Origin: Paenibacillus sediminis
GTDB lineage: Bacteria; Bacillota; Bacilli; Paenibacillales; Paenibacillaceae
Reading direction: 5' to 3'
Length of the DNA stretch: 64,000 bases
Assembly: GCF_017873765.1 (NCBI RefSeq)
Contig: NZ_JAGGKP010000001.1
Coordinates: 1-64,000, forward strand
The notes below the pieces were generated by a model. The model saw only the letters and a list, made by a program, of their open reading frames with translations. It did not search any database and was not told the origin of the DNA. Within the stretch, counting starts at the first letter, position 1, and the number at the start of each line of letters is the position of its first letter. Positions 28,085-37,978 of this stretch are shown in pieces. Both the position numbers and the translations under genes were made by a program.

Positions 28085-28386
28085 AAATGATTAAAATCGA
28101 TTCGATGATGGGAAAAAGTAGTTCAAACCCACATCCACAGAGAGGAATCCCTTGGCTGTAAGGATTCTGATGATGATTGAATGAAAGACCTCCCTTAGAA
28201 CATACGGCGAAGGAGCAGTAGTAGCCGTTATGCGTAGACGGGCGTTAACCGTATAAAAGCAGAGCATGGCTTTCATTTTGAGATGGAACCTTATGTTCTG
28301 GAATGTGGGTGGCACCACGGGTGATTATGGAATGAATCTCTCGTCCCTGTTTATGATGAATAAACAGAGGTCGGGAGTTTTTTTGT
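28085..28386 (+). promoter_or_regulatory. T-box leader of hisS-aspS
   Basis: The leader has an AGTA element at 28117-28120 on the 5' side of stem I. The T-box core GGGTGGCACCACGGG lies around 28307-28321, and a strong terminator (CTCTCGTCCCTGTTTA pairing with TAAACAGAGGTCGGGAG, then T7) ends near 28386. Uncharged tRNA would stabilise the antiterminator and allow read-through into hisS. The specifier is not certain: GAC at 28187-28189 in the stem I specifier-loop region would make it an Asp sensor, fitting the second gene aspS. Confidence 0.85.
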
Positions 28387-28421
28387 TTAGCAGGATTATA
28401 CACTATTGGAGGTAATGATCG

Positions 28422-29666
28422 ATGGCCTTTCAAAAACCGACAGGCACACAAGATTTGCTGCCCGGAGTTGTAGAAAAATGGCAGTTCGTTGAAGAGAAAG
28501 CACGGGATTTGTGCAGACGCTTTAACTACCGGGAAATTCGCACACCTATTTTCGAACAAACAGAATTGTTTGTTCGCGGAGTGGGTGAAACAACTGACGT
28601 TGTAGAGAAAGAAATTTATACATTTGAAGATAAGGGCGGCCGCAGTATGACTTTGCGCCCTGAAGGCACTGCGGGCACTGTGCGCTCTTATGTAGAGAAC
28701 AAGCTGTACGGCGAGCCAGACGTAACGAAGCTGTACTATATCGGTCCGATGTTCCGTTATGAGCGTCCTCAAGCGGGGCGGTATCGCCAGTTCCACCAAT
28801 TTGGGGTTGAGGCATTCGGTGCAACAGATCCGGCCATTGATGCAGAAGTGATCGCTTTAGGCTATCAATTTTGCAAAGATTTAGGCTTGCAAGGCGTTCG
28901 AGTCGATTTGAACTCTCTAGGCAATAAAGAGAGCCGGGCTGCATATCGTCAGCGTCTGCTCGATTTCCTAACACCGATGAGAGACAATCTGTGCAAAGAT
29001 TGTCAGTCTCGTATCGACCGCAATCCGCTTCGTGTACTGGATTGTAAAGTAGACCAGCCTAAATTTGAAGGCGCACCGTCCATTTTAGACAGCTTAGATG
29101 AAGAATCAACGGCACACTTCGAGCAGGTCAAACAATATCTAACAGCCATGGAAGTCGATTACATCATCAATCCTCGTCTTGTTCGGGGACTCGATTACTA
29201 TACACATACGGCTTTTGAATTGAAAGCACAAGGTATAGGAGCAATCGATACGATCGGCGGCGGTGGACGTTATAACGGCCTTGTTGCTGATGTTGGCGGT
29301 CCAGATCAGCCCGGAGTCGGTCTTGGTATTGGACTTGAACGGATCCAGCTTATTTTGGAACACCAGCAAATCGAAGTAACTACTCAAAAACCGCTCGATG
29401 TATATCTAGTGGCATTAGGCGAAGCTGCCGATAAAGAAATTACAAGGCTGCTCTTCAAACTGCGCCAAGCAGGATATTCGGCAGACCGCGATTATTTGGG
29501 CCGTAAAATGAAAGCGCAAATGAAATCCGCTGACCGCATGCAAGCGCGCTATACAGCAATTCTTGGCGATGATGAGCTTTCGCGCGGTGAAATTGCCCTC
29601 AAATTGATGGCAACAGGTGAACAGCGTACCGTCAAGCTGGATGAACTTGTGAATGAACTTAAGTAG
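28422..29666 (+). CDS. hisS: HisS, histidyl-tRNA synthetase
   Basis: A 414-residue class II synthetase. Visible are motif 2 ([16 protein letters not shown] and [24 protein letters not shown]), the histidine signature [13 protein letters not shown] and GGGGRYNGL, and motif 3 ([11 protein letters not shown]). The C-terminal anticodon-binding domain follows. A T-box leader controls it, and aspS follows after 36 bases in the same operon. Confidence 0.97.
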   Translation: MAFQKPTGTQDLLPGVVEKWQFVEEKARDLCRRFNYREIRTPIFEQTELFVRGVGETTDVVEKEIYTFEDKGGRSMTLRPEGTAGTVRSYVENKLYGEPDVTKLYYIGPMFRYERPQAGRYRQFHQFGVEAFGATDPAIDAEVIALGYQFCKDLGLQGVRVDLNSLGNKESRAAYRQRLLDFLTPMRDNLCKDCQSRIDRNPLRVLDCKVDQPKFEGAPSILDSLDEESTAHFEQVKQYLTAMEVDYIINPRLVRGLDYYTHTAFELKAQGIGAIDTIGGGGRYNGLVADVGGPDQPGVGLGIGLERIQLILEHQQIEVTTQKPLDVYLVALGEAADKEITRLLFKLRQAGYSADRDYLGRKMKAQMKSADRMQARYTAILGDDELSRGEIALKLMATGEQRTVKLDELVNELK

Positions 29667-29702
29667 ATACACCATTACTATATAAAAGGGGTTAGATGAA
29701 CT

Positions 29703-31484
29703 ATGAAAAGGACTCATCACTGCGGGCAACTAACGACTGCCCATATCGGAGAAACCGTTACTTTGAATGGTTGGGTACAAACTCGCCGCGATTTGGGGGG
29801 CGTATTGTTTATTGATTTGCGCGACCGCAGCGGTATCGTACAAGTTGTATTTAATCCAGCTTACTCTGGGGATGCGCTTAAAATAGCTGATCGCGTTCGC
29901 AGCGAATATGTTATTGCCGTAACAGGTAAAGTCGTTAAACGCGATGCTGAAACGATTAATCCTAATTTGCCTACAGGCGAAATTGAAGTGCAAATTACAG
30001 AAATTGAAGTGCTCAATGCAGCGAAGACGCCTCCATTCTTTATCGAAGACGGTGTTGAAGTTGATGAGTCACTCCGTTTGAAATATCGTTATCTTGACCT
30101 TCGCCGTCCAGAGATGCAAAAAACATTAATGCTTCGCTCCAAAGCCGCTAAAGTATTCCGTGATTTCTTAGACGGAGAAGGCTTCATGGAAGTGGAAACT
30201 CCAATTTTGACAAAGAGTACTCCTGAGGGTGCTCGTGACTATCTCGTGCCAAGCCGTGTGCATGAAGGCGAGTTTTTCGCATTGCCGCAATCACCGCAAA
30301 TTTTCAAACAGCTGCTTATGGTCGGCGGCGTTGAACGTTACTATCAAATCGCACGCTGCTTCCGTGACGAAGATCTTCGTGCAGACCGTCAGCCTGAATT
30401 TACACAAGTCGACATTGAGACATCCTTCTTAACACAAGATGATTTAATGTCGATGATGGAGCAGCTAATGGTACGTTTGTTCCGCGAAACGATCGGGGTT
30501 GAACTTGCTACTCCATTCCAGCGTATTACTTACGCAGATGCAATGGGCAAATACGGTTCAGATAAGCCGGATCTTCGATTTGGGCTTGAGCTCATTGAAG
30601 TGAATGATATTGTTGCGAACAGCGGAGTTAAAGTATTCTCCTCTGTGATCGAAAAAGGCGGTGAAGTGAAGGTACTTAACGCCAAAGGCTGCGGTACTTG
30701 GAGCCGTAAAGAAATTGATGACCTCGGACCATATGCAGCCCGCTATGGTGCGAAAGGCCTTGCATGGATTCAAGTGAAAGACGGAGAATTCAAAGGTCCA
30801 ATCGTGAAATTCTTCACTGAACAAGAAATTGAAGCCCTTAAAGAACGCACAGGCGCAGAAGAAGGGGATTTACTGCTCTTTTCTGCAGATCATAAAAAGG
30901 TTGTAGCTGACGTTCTTGGTGCGCTTCGTCTTAAAATCGGTAAACAACTTGGACTGATTGACGAGTCTCAGTTCAAATTTGCTTGGGTCGTAGATTTCCC
31001 ACTTCTTGGATACGATGAAGAGCAAAAACGCTATGTCGCCGAACACCATCCGTTCACTCGTCCAAAAGACGAAGATGTTGCATTGTTTGATACCGACCCA
31101 GGTCAAATTAAAGCGCAAGCATATGACTTAGTACTGAACGGCTATGAAGTAGGCGGCGGTTCAATGCGTATTTATAAACGTGATGTTCAAGAGAAGATGT
31201 TCGCGGCACTCGGTCTGTCACCTGAGGAAGCTTATGAGAAATTCGGATTCTTGCTCGATGCGTTCGAATATGGTACACCACCGCATGGCGGTATCGCTTT
31301 TGGTTTCGACCGTCTCGTTATGCTTCTTGCAGGCCGTACGAATTTGCGCGAAACGATTGCATTCCCGAAAACAGCAAGCGCAACGGATCTGCTTATGGAT
31401 GCACCTTCCGAAGTCGATCCATCTCAGCTTGAGCAACTGCACATTAAGCTAGCTCTTAAAGCGGCTGCTGGTGACAAAAAATAA
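29703..31484 (+). CDS. aspS: AspS, aspartyl-tRNA synthetase
   Basis: A 593-residue bacterial-type class IIb synthetase. The OB-fold anticodon domain ([22 protein letters not shown]) is followed by the catalytic core with motif 2 ([21 protein letters not shown]), the bacteria-specific GAD insertion domain, and motif 3 ([13 protein letters not shown]). Whether it discriminates tRNA-Asp or also charges tRNA-Asn cannot be decided here. It shares the hisS T-box. Confidence 0.97.
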   Translation: MKRTHHCGQLTTAHIGETVTLNGWVQTRRDLGGVLFIDLRDRSGIVQVVFNPAYSGDALKIADRVRSEYVIAVTGKVVKRDAETINPNLPTGEIEVQITEIEVLNAAKTPPFFIEDGVEVDESLRLKYRYLDLRRPEMQKTLMLRSKAAKVFRDFLDGEGFMEVETPILTKSTPEGARDYLVPSRVHEGEFFALPQSPQIFKQLLMVGGVERYYQIARCFRDEDLRADRQPEFTQVDIETSFLTQDDLMSMMEQLMVRLFRETIGVELATPFQRITYADAMGKYGSDKPDLRFGLELIEVNDIVANSGVKVFSSVIEKGGEVKVLNAKGCGTWSRKEIDDLGPYAARYGAKGLAWIQVKDGEFKGPIVKFFTEQEIEALKERTGAEEGDLLLFSADHKKVVADVLGALRLKIGKQLGLIDESQFKFAWVVDFPLLGYDEEQKRYVAEHHPFTRPKDEDVALFDTDPGQIKAQAYDLVLNGYEVGGGSMRIYKRDVQEKMFAALGLSPEEAYEKFGFLLDAFEYGTPPHGGIAFGFDRLVMLLAGRTNLRETIAFPKTASATDLLMDAPSEVDPSQLEQLHIKLALKAAAGDKK

Positions 31485-31525
31485 TTGAAATTAACTTGAT
31501 TTTTTGAGGAGGATTGCTTCATACT

Positions 31526-32284
31526 ATGCTCCATCAGTTTTCACGCACGGAACTGGCGATTGGACCTGAAGGCTTAGATATTATGAAAAAGAGCACCGTT
31601 GCGGTACTCGGCATCGGGGGCGTAGGGTCAATCGCTGTAGAAGCACTGGCTCGTACTGGAGTCGGCCGTATTATTCTCATCGATAAAGATGTGGTTGATA
31701 TTACGAATATAAACCGGCAAATTCATGCACTCACTACCACCATTGGTCAGAAAAAAGCTGATCTGATGGTGGAACGTGTTAAACTGATTAATCCAGAGTG
31801 CGAAGCGATTGCGCTGAACATGTTCTACACAGAAGAAACGTATGAGGAACTGTTTAAATACGATCTGGATTATGTTATTGATGCATCCGATACGATCATC
31901 TACAAAGTTCATATCATTAAAGAATGTATAAAACGAAATATTCCGATTATCTCGAGTATGGGCGCCGCCAATAAAATGGATCCGACCAAATTCCAAGTCG
32001 CAGATATTTCGAAGACATCGATGGATCCGATTGCGCGTATCGTCCGCAATAAACTTCGCAAAGAAGAAGGCATTAAAAAAGGCGTTAAGGTTGTTTTCTC
32101 TACCGAGAAACCGATCAAGCCGCGTGAAGATGTCACTCAAAAAATTGTACCGGAGAATGCTCCTGAAATTCGGAAAGCGAAGCAGCCGCCTGCAAGTAAT
32201 GCCTTCGTGCCGCCAGTCGTAGGTTTAATTATGGTCAGTGTTGTCGTTAAGGATCTGCTGGCTAAAGGTGGTATAGAAGTATGA
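31526..32284 (+). CDS. tcdA: TcdA, tRNA threonylcarbamoyladenosine dehydratase
   Basis: A 252-residue E1-like enzyme that uses ATP to cyclise t6A37 of tRNA to ct6A. The nucleotide-binding motif is AVLGIGGVGSIAVEALARTGVG. The DITNINRQIHA segment and the C-terminal region PPVVGLIMVSVVVKDLL are typical. ATG 31526 gives the usual start MLHQFSRTELAIG; the in-frame TTG 31514 is too close to the ribosome binding site. Equivalent to yrvM at the same place in B. subtilis. It overlaps the next gene (ATGA). Confidence 0.93.
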   Translation: MLHQFSRTELAIGPEGLDIMKKSTVAVLGIGGVGSIAVEALARTGVGRIILIDKDVVDITNINRQIHALTTTIGQKKADLMVERVKLINPECEAIALNMFYTEETYEELFKYDLDYVIDASDTIIYKVHIIKECIKRNIPIISSMGAANKMDPTKFQVADISKTSMDPIARIVRNKLRKEEGIKKGVKVVFSTEKPIKPREDVTQKIVPENAPEIRKAKQPPASNAFVPPVVGLIMVSVVVKDLLAKGGIEV

Positions 32285-32889
32285 ACGACGAATTAGTGAA
32301 GAAACTTCGACTTCCAAAGGACGGAAATATTCTCGTGCTTGAAGCTCCAGAAGGCTATTTAGCAGAAATTGGTCAAACGAATGAAGTCGCATCCTATAAT
32401 GAACAGCTTGCTGGCGCTTATGACTTCGTGCAGCTGTTCGTAAAGACGAAGGCAGAGCTTGAGAAGTACGGGCATATGGCTTTGTCTGCCGTTCGCCCAG
32501 ATGGGCTTCTCTGGCTCTGTTATCCGAAAGGCTCTTCTAAAATCAAGACGGATTTAAGCCGTGATCACGGATGGGATATGATTATTAAAGCCGGATATGA
32601 AGGCGTATCGCTCGTTTCTGTAAATGATACGTGGTCTGCCATGCGATATCGCCCAGCAGATCAGGTTAAGAGCAAGAGACGGGGCGGAGATCAAGCAGCT
32701 AGAGCTTCTAAGCCTGCTTCTGCTCCGCTGATTATCCCCGCAGACTTTAAGGCCCAGCTAGATGCATCGCCTGAAGCGAAAGCTTTCTTCACTAATCTTA
32801 CACCTTCCTATCAGAAAGCTTATGTAAGCTGCTCTTCTTTTGATAAAGTAAACGTGATGCTGAATGTTCAGCGTCACGTTTTTTTATGA
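32281..32889 (+). CDS. DUF3052/YdeI-like protein with a broken C-terminus
   Basis: A 202-residue protein. Residues 1-125 resemble DUF3052 proteins (LWLCYPKGSSKIKTDLSRDHGWDM). After a linker rich in Lys, Ala and Ser, residues 150-180 open a YdeI/OmpD-associated domain (IPADFKAQLDASPEAKAFFTNLTPSYQKAYV). Where family members continue with a conserved Trp/Arg-rich helix, this protein runs into CSSFDKVNVMLNVQRHVFL, which is simply the translated terminator hairpin. The natural 3' end appears deleted. Function is unknown; YdeI-like proteins are sometimes linked to bacteriocin or peptide tolerance. Confidence 0.65.
   Translation: MNDELVKKLRLPKDGNILVLEAPEGYLAEIGQTNEVASYNEQLAGAYDFVQLFVKTKAELEKYGHMALSAVRPDGLLWLCYPKGSSKIKTDLSRDHGWDMIIKAGYEGVSLVSVNDTWSAMRYRPADQVKSKRRGGDQAARASKPASAPLIIPADFKAQLDASPEAKAFFTNLTPSYQKAYVSCSSFDKVNVMLNVQRHVFL
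32851..32885 (+). terminator. Terminator lying inside the 3' end of the YdeI-like frame
   Basis: Stem AACGTGATGCTGAA/TTCAGCGTCACGTT is followed by a T run. The reading frame only stops at 32889, beyond the hairpin. Confidence 0.88.
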
Positions 32890-32895
32890 GTTCAA

Positions 32896-32924
32896 TTGCT
32901 TTTCGCATCCTGTTATGGTATATT
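32896..32924 (+). promoter_or_regulatory. Sigma-A promoter of helD
   Basis: TTGCTT-N17-TATATT, about 70 bases before the helD ATG. Confidence 0.6.
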
Positions 32925-32993
32925 AAGACTCCTTTTTGCAGCAACGATCGGATTCTAGAAAAAGGAACATCATTCTTAGGAGGTAACTGAATT

Positions 32994-35159
32994 ATGGCTG
33001 AAAGCTTTCAAAGTGCCTATCAAGAAGAAGAGAAAAGGCTAAATGCTGCTATTGCTGAAATTAACCGTCAGCTAGAGCGGTTTCGCAATATCCCGGTATA
33101 TACAGGGCATGATTTCACAGAACAGGTTTTGGAGGCTGCGCGAGAGAGTAAACGCCAAAGCTTAGCGAAAAGTTTGGCAGAGCCTTATTTCGGACGCTTG
33201 GATTTCGAAGAAGCGGGCGGTAAGCAGCGAAGACCGCTTTATATTGGGAAAGTTGGCGTCGATCAAGAAGAAGTTGGTGAAGCACCGCTTGTTATCGATT
33301 GGCGAGCGCCAATTGCCAGTCTATTTTATTCGTTTACAGGCGGGCAAGATCCCGCATCTTATGAAGCACCAGAAGGAATGATTGAAGGACTTGTATATCT
33401 TAAACGAAACATTGTGATTCGCAAGCAGATTTTGGAGCGCGTAGTGGATACGTTTAACCGGGAAGGAGATCAGCCTGCAGTATCCGACGAATTTCTCGTA
33501 TACCGTCTAGGAGAGAATAAAGATAACCGGCTGCGGGACATTGTCTCCACCATTCAGGCGGAGCAGGATCAAATTATTAGGGCAGCCAGAAATACGGCAC
33601 TTATTATTCAAGGGGTAGCGGGAAGCGGAAAAACAACAGTCGCACTTCATCGGTTAGCCTATTTGCTGTACCAGTATAAAGAACAAGTATCCGCAGAGAA
33701 AATGATTATTTTCGCGCCTAACCATATGTTTCTTGATTATATATCTGACGTTCTTCCCGAGCTTGGTGTCGGAGATATCCAGCAAAGCACCTTTGTAGAT
33801 TGGGCAATGAATATACTTCATTTGGACGTACCGCTCCCTGACAACAAGGACACATTAGCTTATTGGTTTGAAAATATTGAAGATCGTCCGAAGCTGACTG
33901 ATGACGTTCCAGGGCGCTTCAAAGGCTCGATCTCGTTTATGAAGCTCATTCGGAGCTGTGTGGAGACGCTGGAGGAAGCTTCGGTTCCTGACACGGATTT
34001 TAGTCCTTGGGAAGGGGCGACGCTGCCTAGAGATACTATTCTGCGTTGGTTCAACGAGGAGTATAAACCCTATCCGCTTGCAAAGCGCAAAGAACGGGTC
34101 ATGGCCCGCATACACCGCTGGGTGGAAATGGAGCTGAAGAAGGCGCCAAATGCAGCTAAACAGAAGGAGTGGAAGAAGCGTGCGAGTCAGCGGGAGAAGT
34201 CTTATGCAGGCAAATGGCCGCATTACGAACCGCTAACGATCTATAAGCAAATGTTCAAGGCACTTAAGCTGCCAGCAAGCTGGTCTGAAGAAATGCTCAG
34301 TATCATTCCAAAGCAGGTGCTGCAAAGTACACAGTCTGACTTAAAAAACAACACCTTGCGTGAAGAGGATTTGCCGGCGCTCGTCTATATCCACTACCTG
34401 CTGAATGATCGAACAAGCGATCAAATGTTTGACCACGTCGTGATTGACGAAGCGCAAGATTTCTCACCATTTCAAATTGCGCTGCTCGACTTGTTTGTAC
34501 GCGGGCATTCATTTACGATCCTTGGCGACTTGTCACAAGGCATTCATGCTTATAGGGGCATTCATGATTGGCAGGAGATGAGCTCGCTCTTTAAGCCTGA
34601 TCAAACGGCTTATTATGCGCTTACACGCAGTTACCGCTCTACGATGGAGATTATCGAATTTGCGAACGGAATATTAGAGCGTGGCGTACGGAGCGACCTT
34701 CTGGCTGTTCCCGTGTTCCGGAGCGGTGATCCAGTAAGGCTCATCGGTTATGGTCAGGTTAGCAGAGAGGACAATCTGCGCCGCGCTTTGGATCAGCTTC
34801 TTGCTAAAGAGTATCGCACGGTATCTATTCTAACGAGAACTCTGAAAGAAGCCAGAGAGATGCATCATTTCTTGTCGGCATCAGGATATGATATTCATCT
34901 GATCGATGGCAGCAAAAAGCAATATGAAGGCGGTCACTCGATTTTGCCGGTTTACCTGTCCAAAGGTTTGGAGTTTGACGCAGTTATCGTTGCAGACGCT
35001 AATAAGAACCACTATGACGACCATGAGTGGGATGCGAAGCTGCTGTACGTAGGTTGTACAAGGGCACTTCATGAGCTATGGATGCTTCACGGAGACGAAG
35101 TACCGTCTTACCTGCCGCAAGAAGAAGGAGAATTTGCAGTAACGGGTTGGCCGGAGTAA
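32994..35159 (+). CDS. helD: HelD, RNA polymerase recycling motor ATPase
   Basis: A 721-residue UvrD-like superfamily 1 protein that in Bacillus removes stalled RNA polymerase from DNA and recycles it. The N-terminal coiled coil (about residues 1-60, AYQEEEKRLNAAIAEINRQLERF) is the arm that enters the secondary channel. Walker A is GVAGSGKTTVALHRLAYLLY, Walker B VVIDEAQDFSPFQ, and later helicase motifs include LTRSYRSTMEI and LYVGCTRALHELW. It lies alone between two terminators. Confidence 0.9.
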   Translation: MAESFQSAYQEEEKRLNAAIAEINRQLERFRNIPVYTGHDFTEQVLEAARESKRQSLAKSLAEPYFGRLDFEEAGGKQRRPLYIGKVGVDQEEVGEAPLVIDWRAPIASLFYSFTGGQDPASYEAPEGMIEGLVYLKRNIVIRKQILERVVDTFNREGDQPAVSDEFLVYRLGENKDNRLRDIVSTIQAEQDQIIRAARNTALIIQGVAGSGKTTVALHRLAYLLYQYKEQVSAEKMIIFAPNHMFLDYISDVLPELGVGDIQQSTFVDWAMNILHLDVPLPDNKDTLAYWFENIEDRPKLTDDVPGRFKGSISFMKLIRSCVETLEEASVPDTDFSPWEGATLPRDTILRWFNEEYKPYPLAKRKERVMARIHRWVEMELKKAPNAAKQKEWKKRASQREKSYAGKWPHYEPLTIYKQMFKALKLPASWSEEMLSIIPKQVLQSTQSDLKNNTLREEDLPALVYIHYLLNDRTSDQMFDHVVIDEAQDFSPFQIALLDLFVRGHSFTILGDLSQGIHAYRGIHDWQEMSSLFKPDQTAYYALTRSYRSTMEIIEFANGILERGVRSDLLAVPVFRSGDPVRLIGYGQVSREDNLRRALDQLLAKEYRTVSILTRTLKEAREMHHFLSASGYDIHLIDGSKKQYEGGHSILPVYLSKGLEFDAVIVADANKNHYDDHEWDAKLLYVGCTRALHELWMLHGDEVPSYLPQEEGEFAVTGWPE

Positions 35160-35171
35160 AGTTATATAAAT

Positions 35172-35203
35172 AAGCCAAGGCGAAATTTGCCTTGGCTTTG
35201 TTT
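35172..35203. terminator. Bidirectional terminator between helD and the phosphatase-like gene
   Basis: Stem AAGCCAAGGC/GCCTTGGCTT has a loop GAAATTT and lies between converging genes. Confidence 0.8.
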
Positions 35204-35654
35204 AGTTTGGATGAGACTTCAGGTAAGCCTCGTACTCTGCTAGTAGCTGCATATATTTTGCGTTTGGTCTTAGATTAGGTTTCTTTTGGCGCAAGTAAGT
35301 TAATGCCTCGTCCCGTTCCAGATGATAATTGAACATGAAATAAGCAGTAAGGATGAAGCCCAGGCGGTTAATTCCTACTTTGTCATGAACGTACATGACG
35401 AGTCCGCTTGTCATCAGTTCATTCATGATTTTGACTGCATGTATTGTCCAAGTTAAAGATGGAGCGACTTTATCTATTAATGGAAGCCATATGAACATGC
35501 GCCCTGCTGGATCGAACGGGGGAGTATCGGGAATGGGGATGACATTGAATACAACATCTGCTTTTTTGCGTATAAACGACCACCCTGCAAGGTCTAAAAC
35601 TCCGCCTGCATACAGGCGATCAGGAATGATCTCCACTATTTTTGTCAAAGGCAA
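35202..35654 (-). CDS. Dual-specificity-phosphatase-like protein with Cys-to-Asp in the active site (pseudophosphatase)
   Basis: A 150-residue protein with the compact tyrosine-phosphatase fold. It opens KIVEIIPDRLYAGGVLDL and has the P-loop at about residues 93-101. The normal signature HCxxGxxR reads VHDKVGINRLG, so the nucleophilic cysteine is aspartate while His, Gly and Arg are kept. It therefore should bind but not hydrolyse phosphate by the usual route (inference). The start at TTG 35654 lies inside the 3' end of the kinase gene, a 35-base overlap; GTG 35636 is an alternative. Translational coupling and joint function with the kinase are likely. Confidence 0.75.
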   Translation of the reverse strand: MPLTKIVEIIPDRLYAGGVLDLAGWSFIRKKADVVFNVIPIPDTPPFDPAGRMFIWLPLIDKVAPSLTWTIHAVKIMNELMTSGLVMYVHDKVGINRLGFILTAYFMFNYHLERDEALTYLRQKKPNLRPNAKYMQLLAEYEAYLKSHPN

Positions 35655-36153
35655 TCATCTTCCGATCTATTAAATAATGAATGATCTGCTCCGTACATTG
35701 ATCAGGAGTTAGTATATTCGTTGACAGCAACAAATCGGCTTCGTTAGAGCGTTCATAGTAGTGAATAGTGTGTGAGTGGCGTAAGTACTTCGCTTTCTCG
35801 TCACGAGCGAGCCTGACTTCTAAAGGGCAGTCCAGATGAACCTCTACGAAGTTATCTATCGTTTTGTGAGCCAGCGTTCGCATTTCCTCCAAACGCCCAA
35901 CTGAAGCGATGAGGACATTTACATGATGACGAGCAAGCAGCTGAGCGATATAGAGCAGGTTGATACATTTTTGCTTCTGGCGGGTCGTCCAGTCTGGACT
36001 TAATTCCTTCGTTAGGGATGGAGGAACTTCGTCGCTGTCAAGCCTTTCTATTCTTGCACCACCGGCTTCCAGCCGCCCTGCGACCATTCTGCTGATTGTA
36101 GATTTACCCGAATTAGGCAACCCGGTGAACCAGATTACAGCTCCATTTTGCAT
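35620..36153 (-). CDS. Adenylylsulfate-kinase-like (CysC family) P-loop kinase
   Basis: A 177-residue protein of APS-kinase type. Walker A is WFTGLPNSGKSTISRMVA, followed by IERLDSDEVPPSL where true APS kinases have LDGDxxR, and a lid region VHLDCPLEVRLARDEKAKYL. No sulfate-assimilation gene lies nearby, and the LDGD motif is changed, so the substrate may not be APS. It overlaps the pseudophosphatase gene downstream. The minus-strand ATG 36153 follows AAAGGTCTGACC. Confidence 0.75.
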   Translation of the reverse strand: MQNGAVIWFTGLPNSGKSTISRMVAGRLEAGGARIERLDSDEVPPSLTKELSPDWTTRQKQKCINLLYIAQLLARHHVNVLIASVGRLEEMRTLAHKTIDNFVEVHLDCPLEVRLARDEKAKYLRHSHTIHYYERSNEADLLLSTNILTPDQCTEQIIHYLIDRKMIAFDKNSGDHS

Positions 36154-36292
36154 GCTGGGTCAGACCTTTCATTTTATACAGCATATTCCTATATTGTTTA
36201 TTTGGTGAGATATCGTTTGCGATTCCGGTAACACGTTGTTAAACTAAAGATTATTACAAATTATTGTGTGATACACGTAAAGGTGATTATAT

Positions 36293-37555
36293 ATGGATTT
36301 ATTTGATTACACTCAAACGAATGAACATCAGCCGCTTCCTGAAAGAATGCGTCCACGAAATTTAGAAGAGTTTTTTGGGCAGAAGCATATTTTAGGAGAA
36401 GGCAAAATATTACGAAGATTGATTGAGAATGATAAGCTGACATCCATCATTTTGCAAGGTCCGCCGTCTACAGGGAAGACAAGCCTTGCCACAATTATTA
36501 GTCAATTGACGGATGCTAACTTTATTAAGCTGAATGGGGTCAATTTAACGATTGCCGACCTTCGCGATGCGATATCCAGGGCGAAAGACGATCTTAGTAT
36601 GTATGGTAAAAAGACGATTCTGTTTATCGATGAAATACATGCGATGAAAAGCAACGTTCAGGAAGCGCTGCTTCCTGTTGTAGAGGATGGTACGTTTATT
36701 CTGATCGGTGCGACTACGGAGTCGGTTGCCCATGATATTATTCCGCCGCTCATTTCGAGATGCCGCGTTTATCATTTTGTACCGCTTGAGCCGGAGGAGC
36801 ACAAACAGATTATTCAGCTTGCTTTGACGGACCCTAAGAAAGGGCTGGGCGGCAAGTATAAGCTAACAGATGAAGCACTTGATTATTTGGTGGACATTTC
36901 AAATGGTGACGTGCGCAACTCGTTAATTGCACTGGAGACAGCTGCGTATTCTCTATATGATTCAGATACGATTGATTTAGAGCTGATCAAGGAGTCCTAT
37001 GAATCTCGTATTAACAGCATCACGACGACGGACTTTTATGATATGACCTCTGCCTTCTGCAAATGTCTAAGGGGCGGACAGAGTGATGGGGCGATGTACT
37101 GGATGGCTAGAATGCTCTATTCAGGAGTTGACCCTCTCTATATTGCTCGGCGCATTGTTGTTCATGCAACAGAAGATGTCGGCATGGCGAATCCTACAGC
37201 TCTGCAAGTGGCTCTCGCGGCCAAGGAGGCAGTACAATTCGTCGGTATGCCGGAGGCTCGAATGGCGCTCGCTCAAGCAGCAATCTTCGTCTGTGAAAGT
37301 CCGAAATCAAATTCCGTCTATAAAGCGATCAACAGCGCACTCGATTTAGTGAAAAGTACGAAGGCTTACGAGGTGCCTAAGGACATTACTGACGGCTCGA
37401 AAACGTATGTTAATCCAATTAATGAACCTCATGGGAGAAAGATGGAGTATCTGCCTCCAGAGTTGAAAAATGTGAAGTTCTACAAACCGCAAAATTCCGG
37501 TGTTGAGGCTAAAATTTATTCAAGACACCAAGGTGTAAATGAAACAAATTCTTAA
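36293..37555 (+). CDS. rarA: RarA, replication-associated recombination AAA+ ATPase
   Basis: A 420-residue clamp-loader-like ATPase (MgsA/WRNIP1 family) that acts at stalled forks. The N-terminus MRPRNLEEFFGQKHILGEGKIL, Walker A GPPSTGKTSL, Walker B ILFIDEIHAM and sensor 1 GATTES are present, with the C-terminal tetramerisation domain (GMPEARMALAQAAIFV). It corresponds to yrvN of B. subtilis. crcB follows after 21 bases. Confidence 0.93.
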   Translation: MDLFDYTQTNEHQPLPERMRPRNLEEFFGQKHILGEGKILRRLIENDKLTSIILQGPPSTGKTSLATIISQLTDANFIKLNGVNLTIADLRDAISRAKDDLSMYGKKTILFIDEIHAMKSNVQEALLPVVEDGTFILIGATTESVAHDIIPPLISRCRVYHFVPLEPEEHKQIIQLALTDPKKGLGGKYKLTDEALDYLVDISNGDVRNSLIALETAAYSLYDSDTIDLELIKESYESRINSITTTDFYDMTSAFCKCLRGGQSDGAMYWMARMLYSGVDPLYIARRIVVHATEDVGMANPTALQVALAAKEAVQFVGMPEARMALAQAAIFVCESPKSNSVYKAINSALDLVKSTKAYEVPKDITDGSKTYVNPINEPHGRKMEYLPPELKNVKFYKPQNSGVEAKIYSRHQGVNETNS

Positions 37556-37576
37556 TTAGGGACAGGGACGATATTC

Positions 37577-37978
37577 ATGAAAAACTTACTGTGTGTAGGT
37601 GTCGGCGGTTTTTTCGGTGCTATTTGTCGTTATTTGATCGGCCAGCTAGTTCCGCCATTAAGCGATGGATTTCCATTAGCTACACTCATCATTAACTTGG
37701 CTGGATGTTTGTTTCTGGCATGGTTCTTCACGGTAACGCTTCGAGCATGGCGTATATCACCTCAGCTTCGCCTAGCCATTGGAACAGGTTTCACTGGAGC
37801 ATTTACAACCTTCTCCACATTTTCGGTTGAAACGTTGCATTTATGGAGTGAGGGTTATTACTTGGTGTCACTCTTATATATATGGTTCAGTATTGCAGGC
37901 GGACTGCTGTTAGCAGGAGCGGGTATTCTAATCGGAAATCGAATGGCGCCTGCCGTGAGAGAAGGTGAAGCATCGTGA
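37577..37978 (+). CDS. crcB1: CrcB/Fluc fluoride channel, subunit 1
   Basis: A 133-residue four-helix membrane protein that lets fluoride leave the cell. The motif GTGFTGAFTTFSTFSVET carries the phenylalanine box and the T/S track, and the N-terminal GGFFGAICRYLIGQLV has the conserved arginine. It overlaps the next crcB by four bases (GTGA). No fluoride riboswitch was recognised upstream; the gene sits just after rarA. Confidence 0.92.
   Translation: MKNLLCVGVGGFFGAICRYLIGQLVPPLSDGFPLATLIINLAGCLFLAWFFTVTLRAWRISPQLRLAIGTGFTGAFTTFSTFSVETLHLWSEGYYLVSLLYIWFSIAGGLLLAGAGILIGNRMAPAVREGEAS

Noticed and set aside
37555..37577. Fluoride riboswitch upstream of crcB1
   Set aside because: Only 21 bases separate rarA and crcB1 and no crcB-motif sequence was seen.
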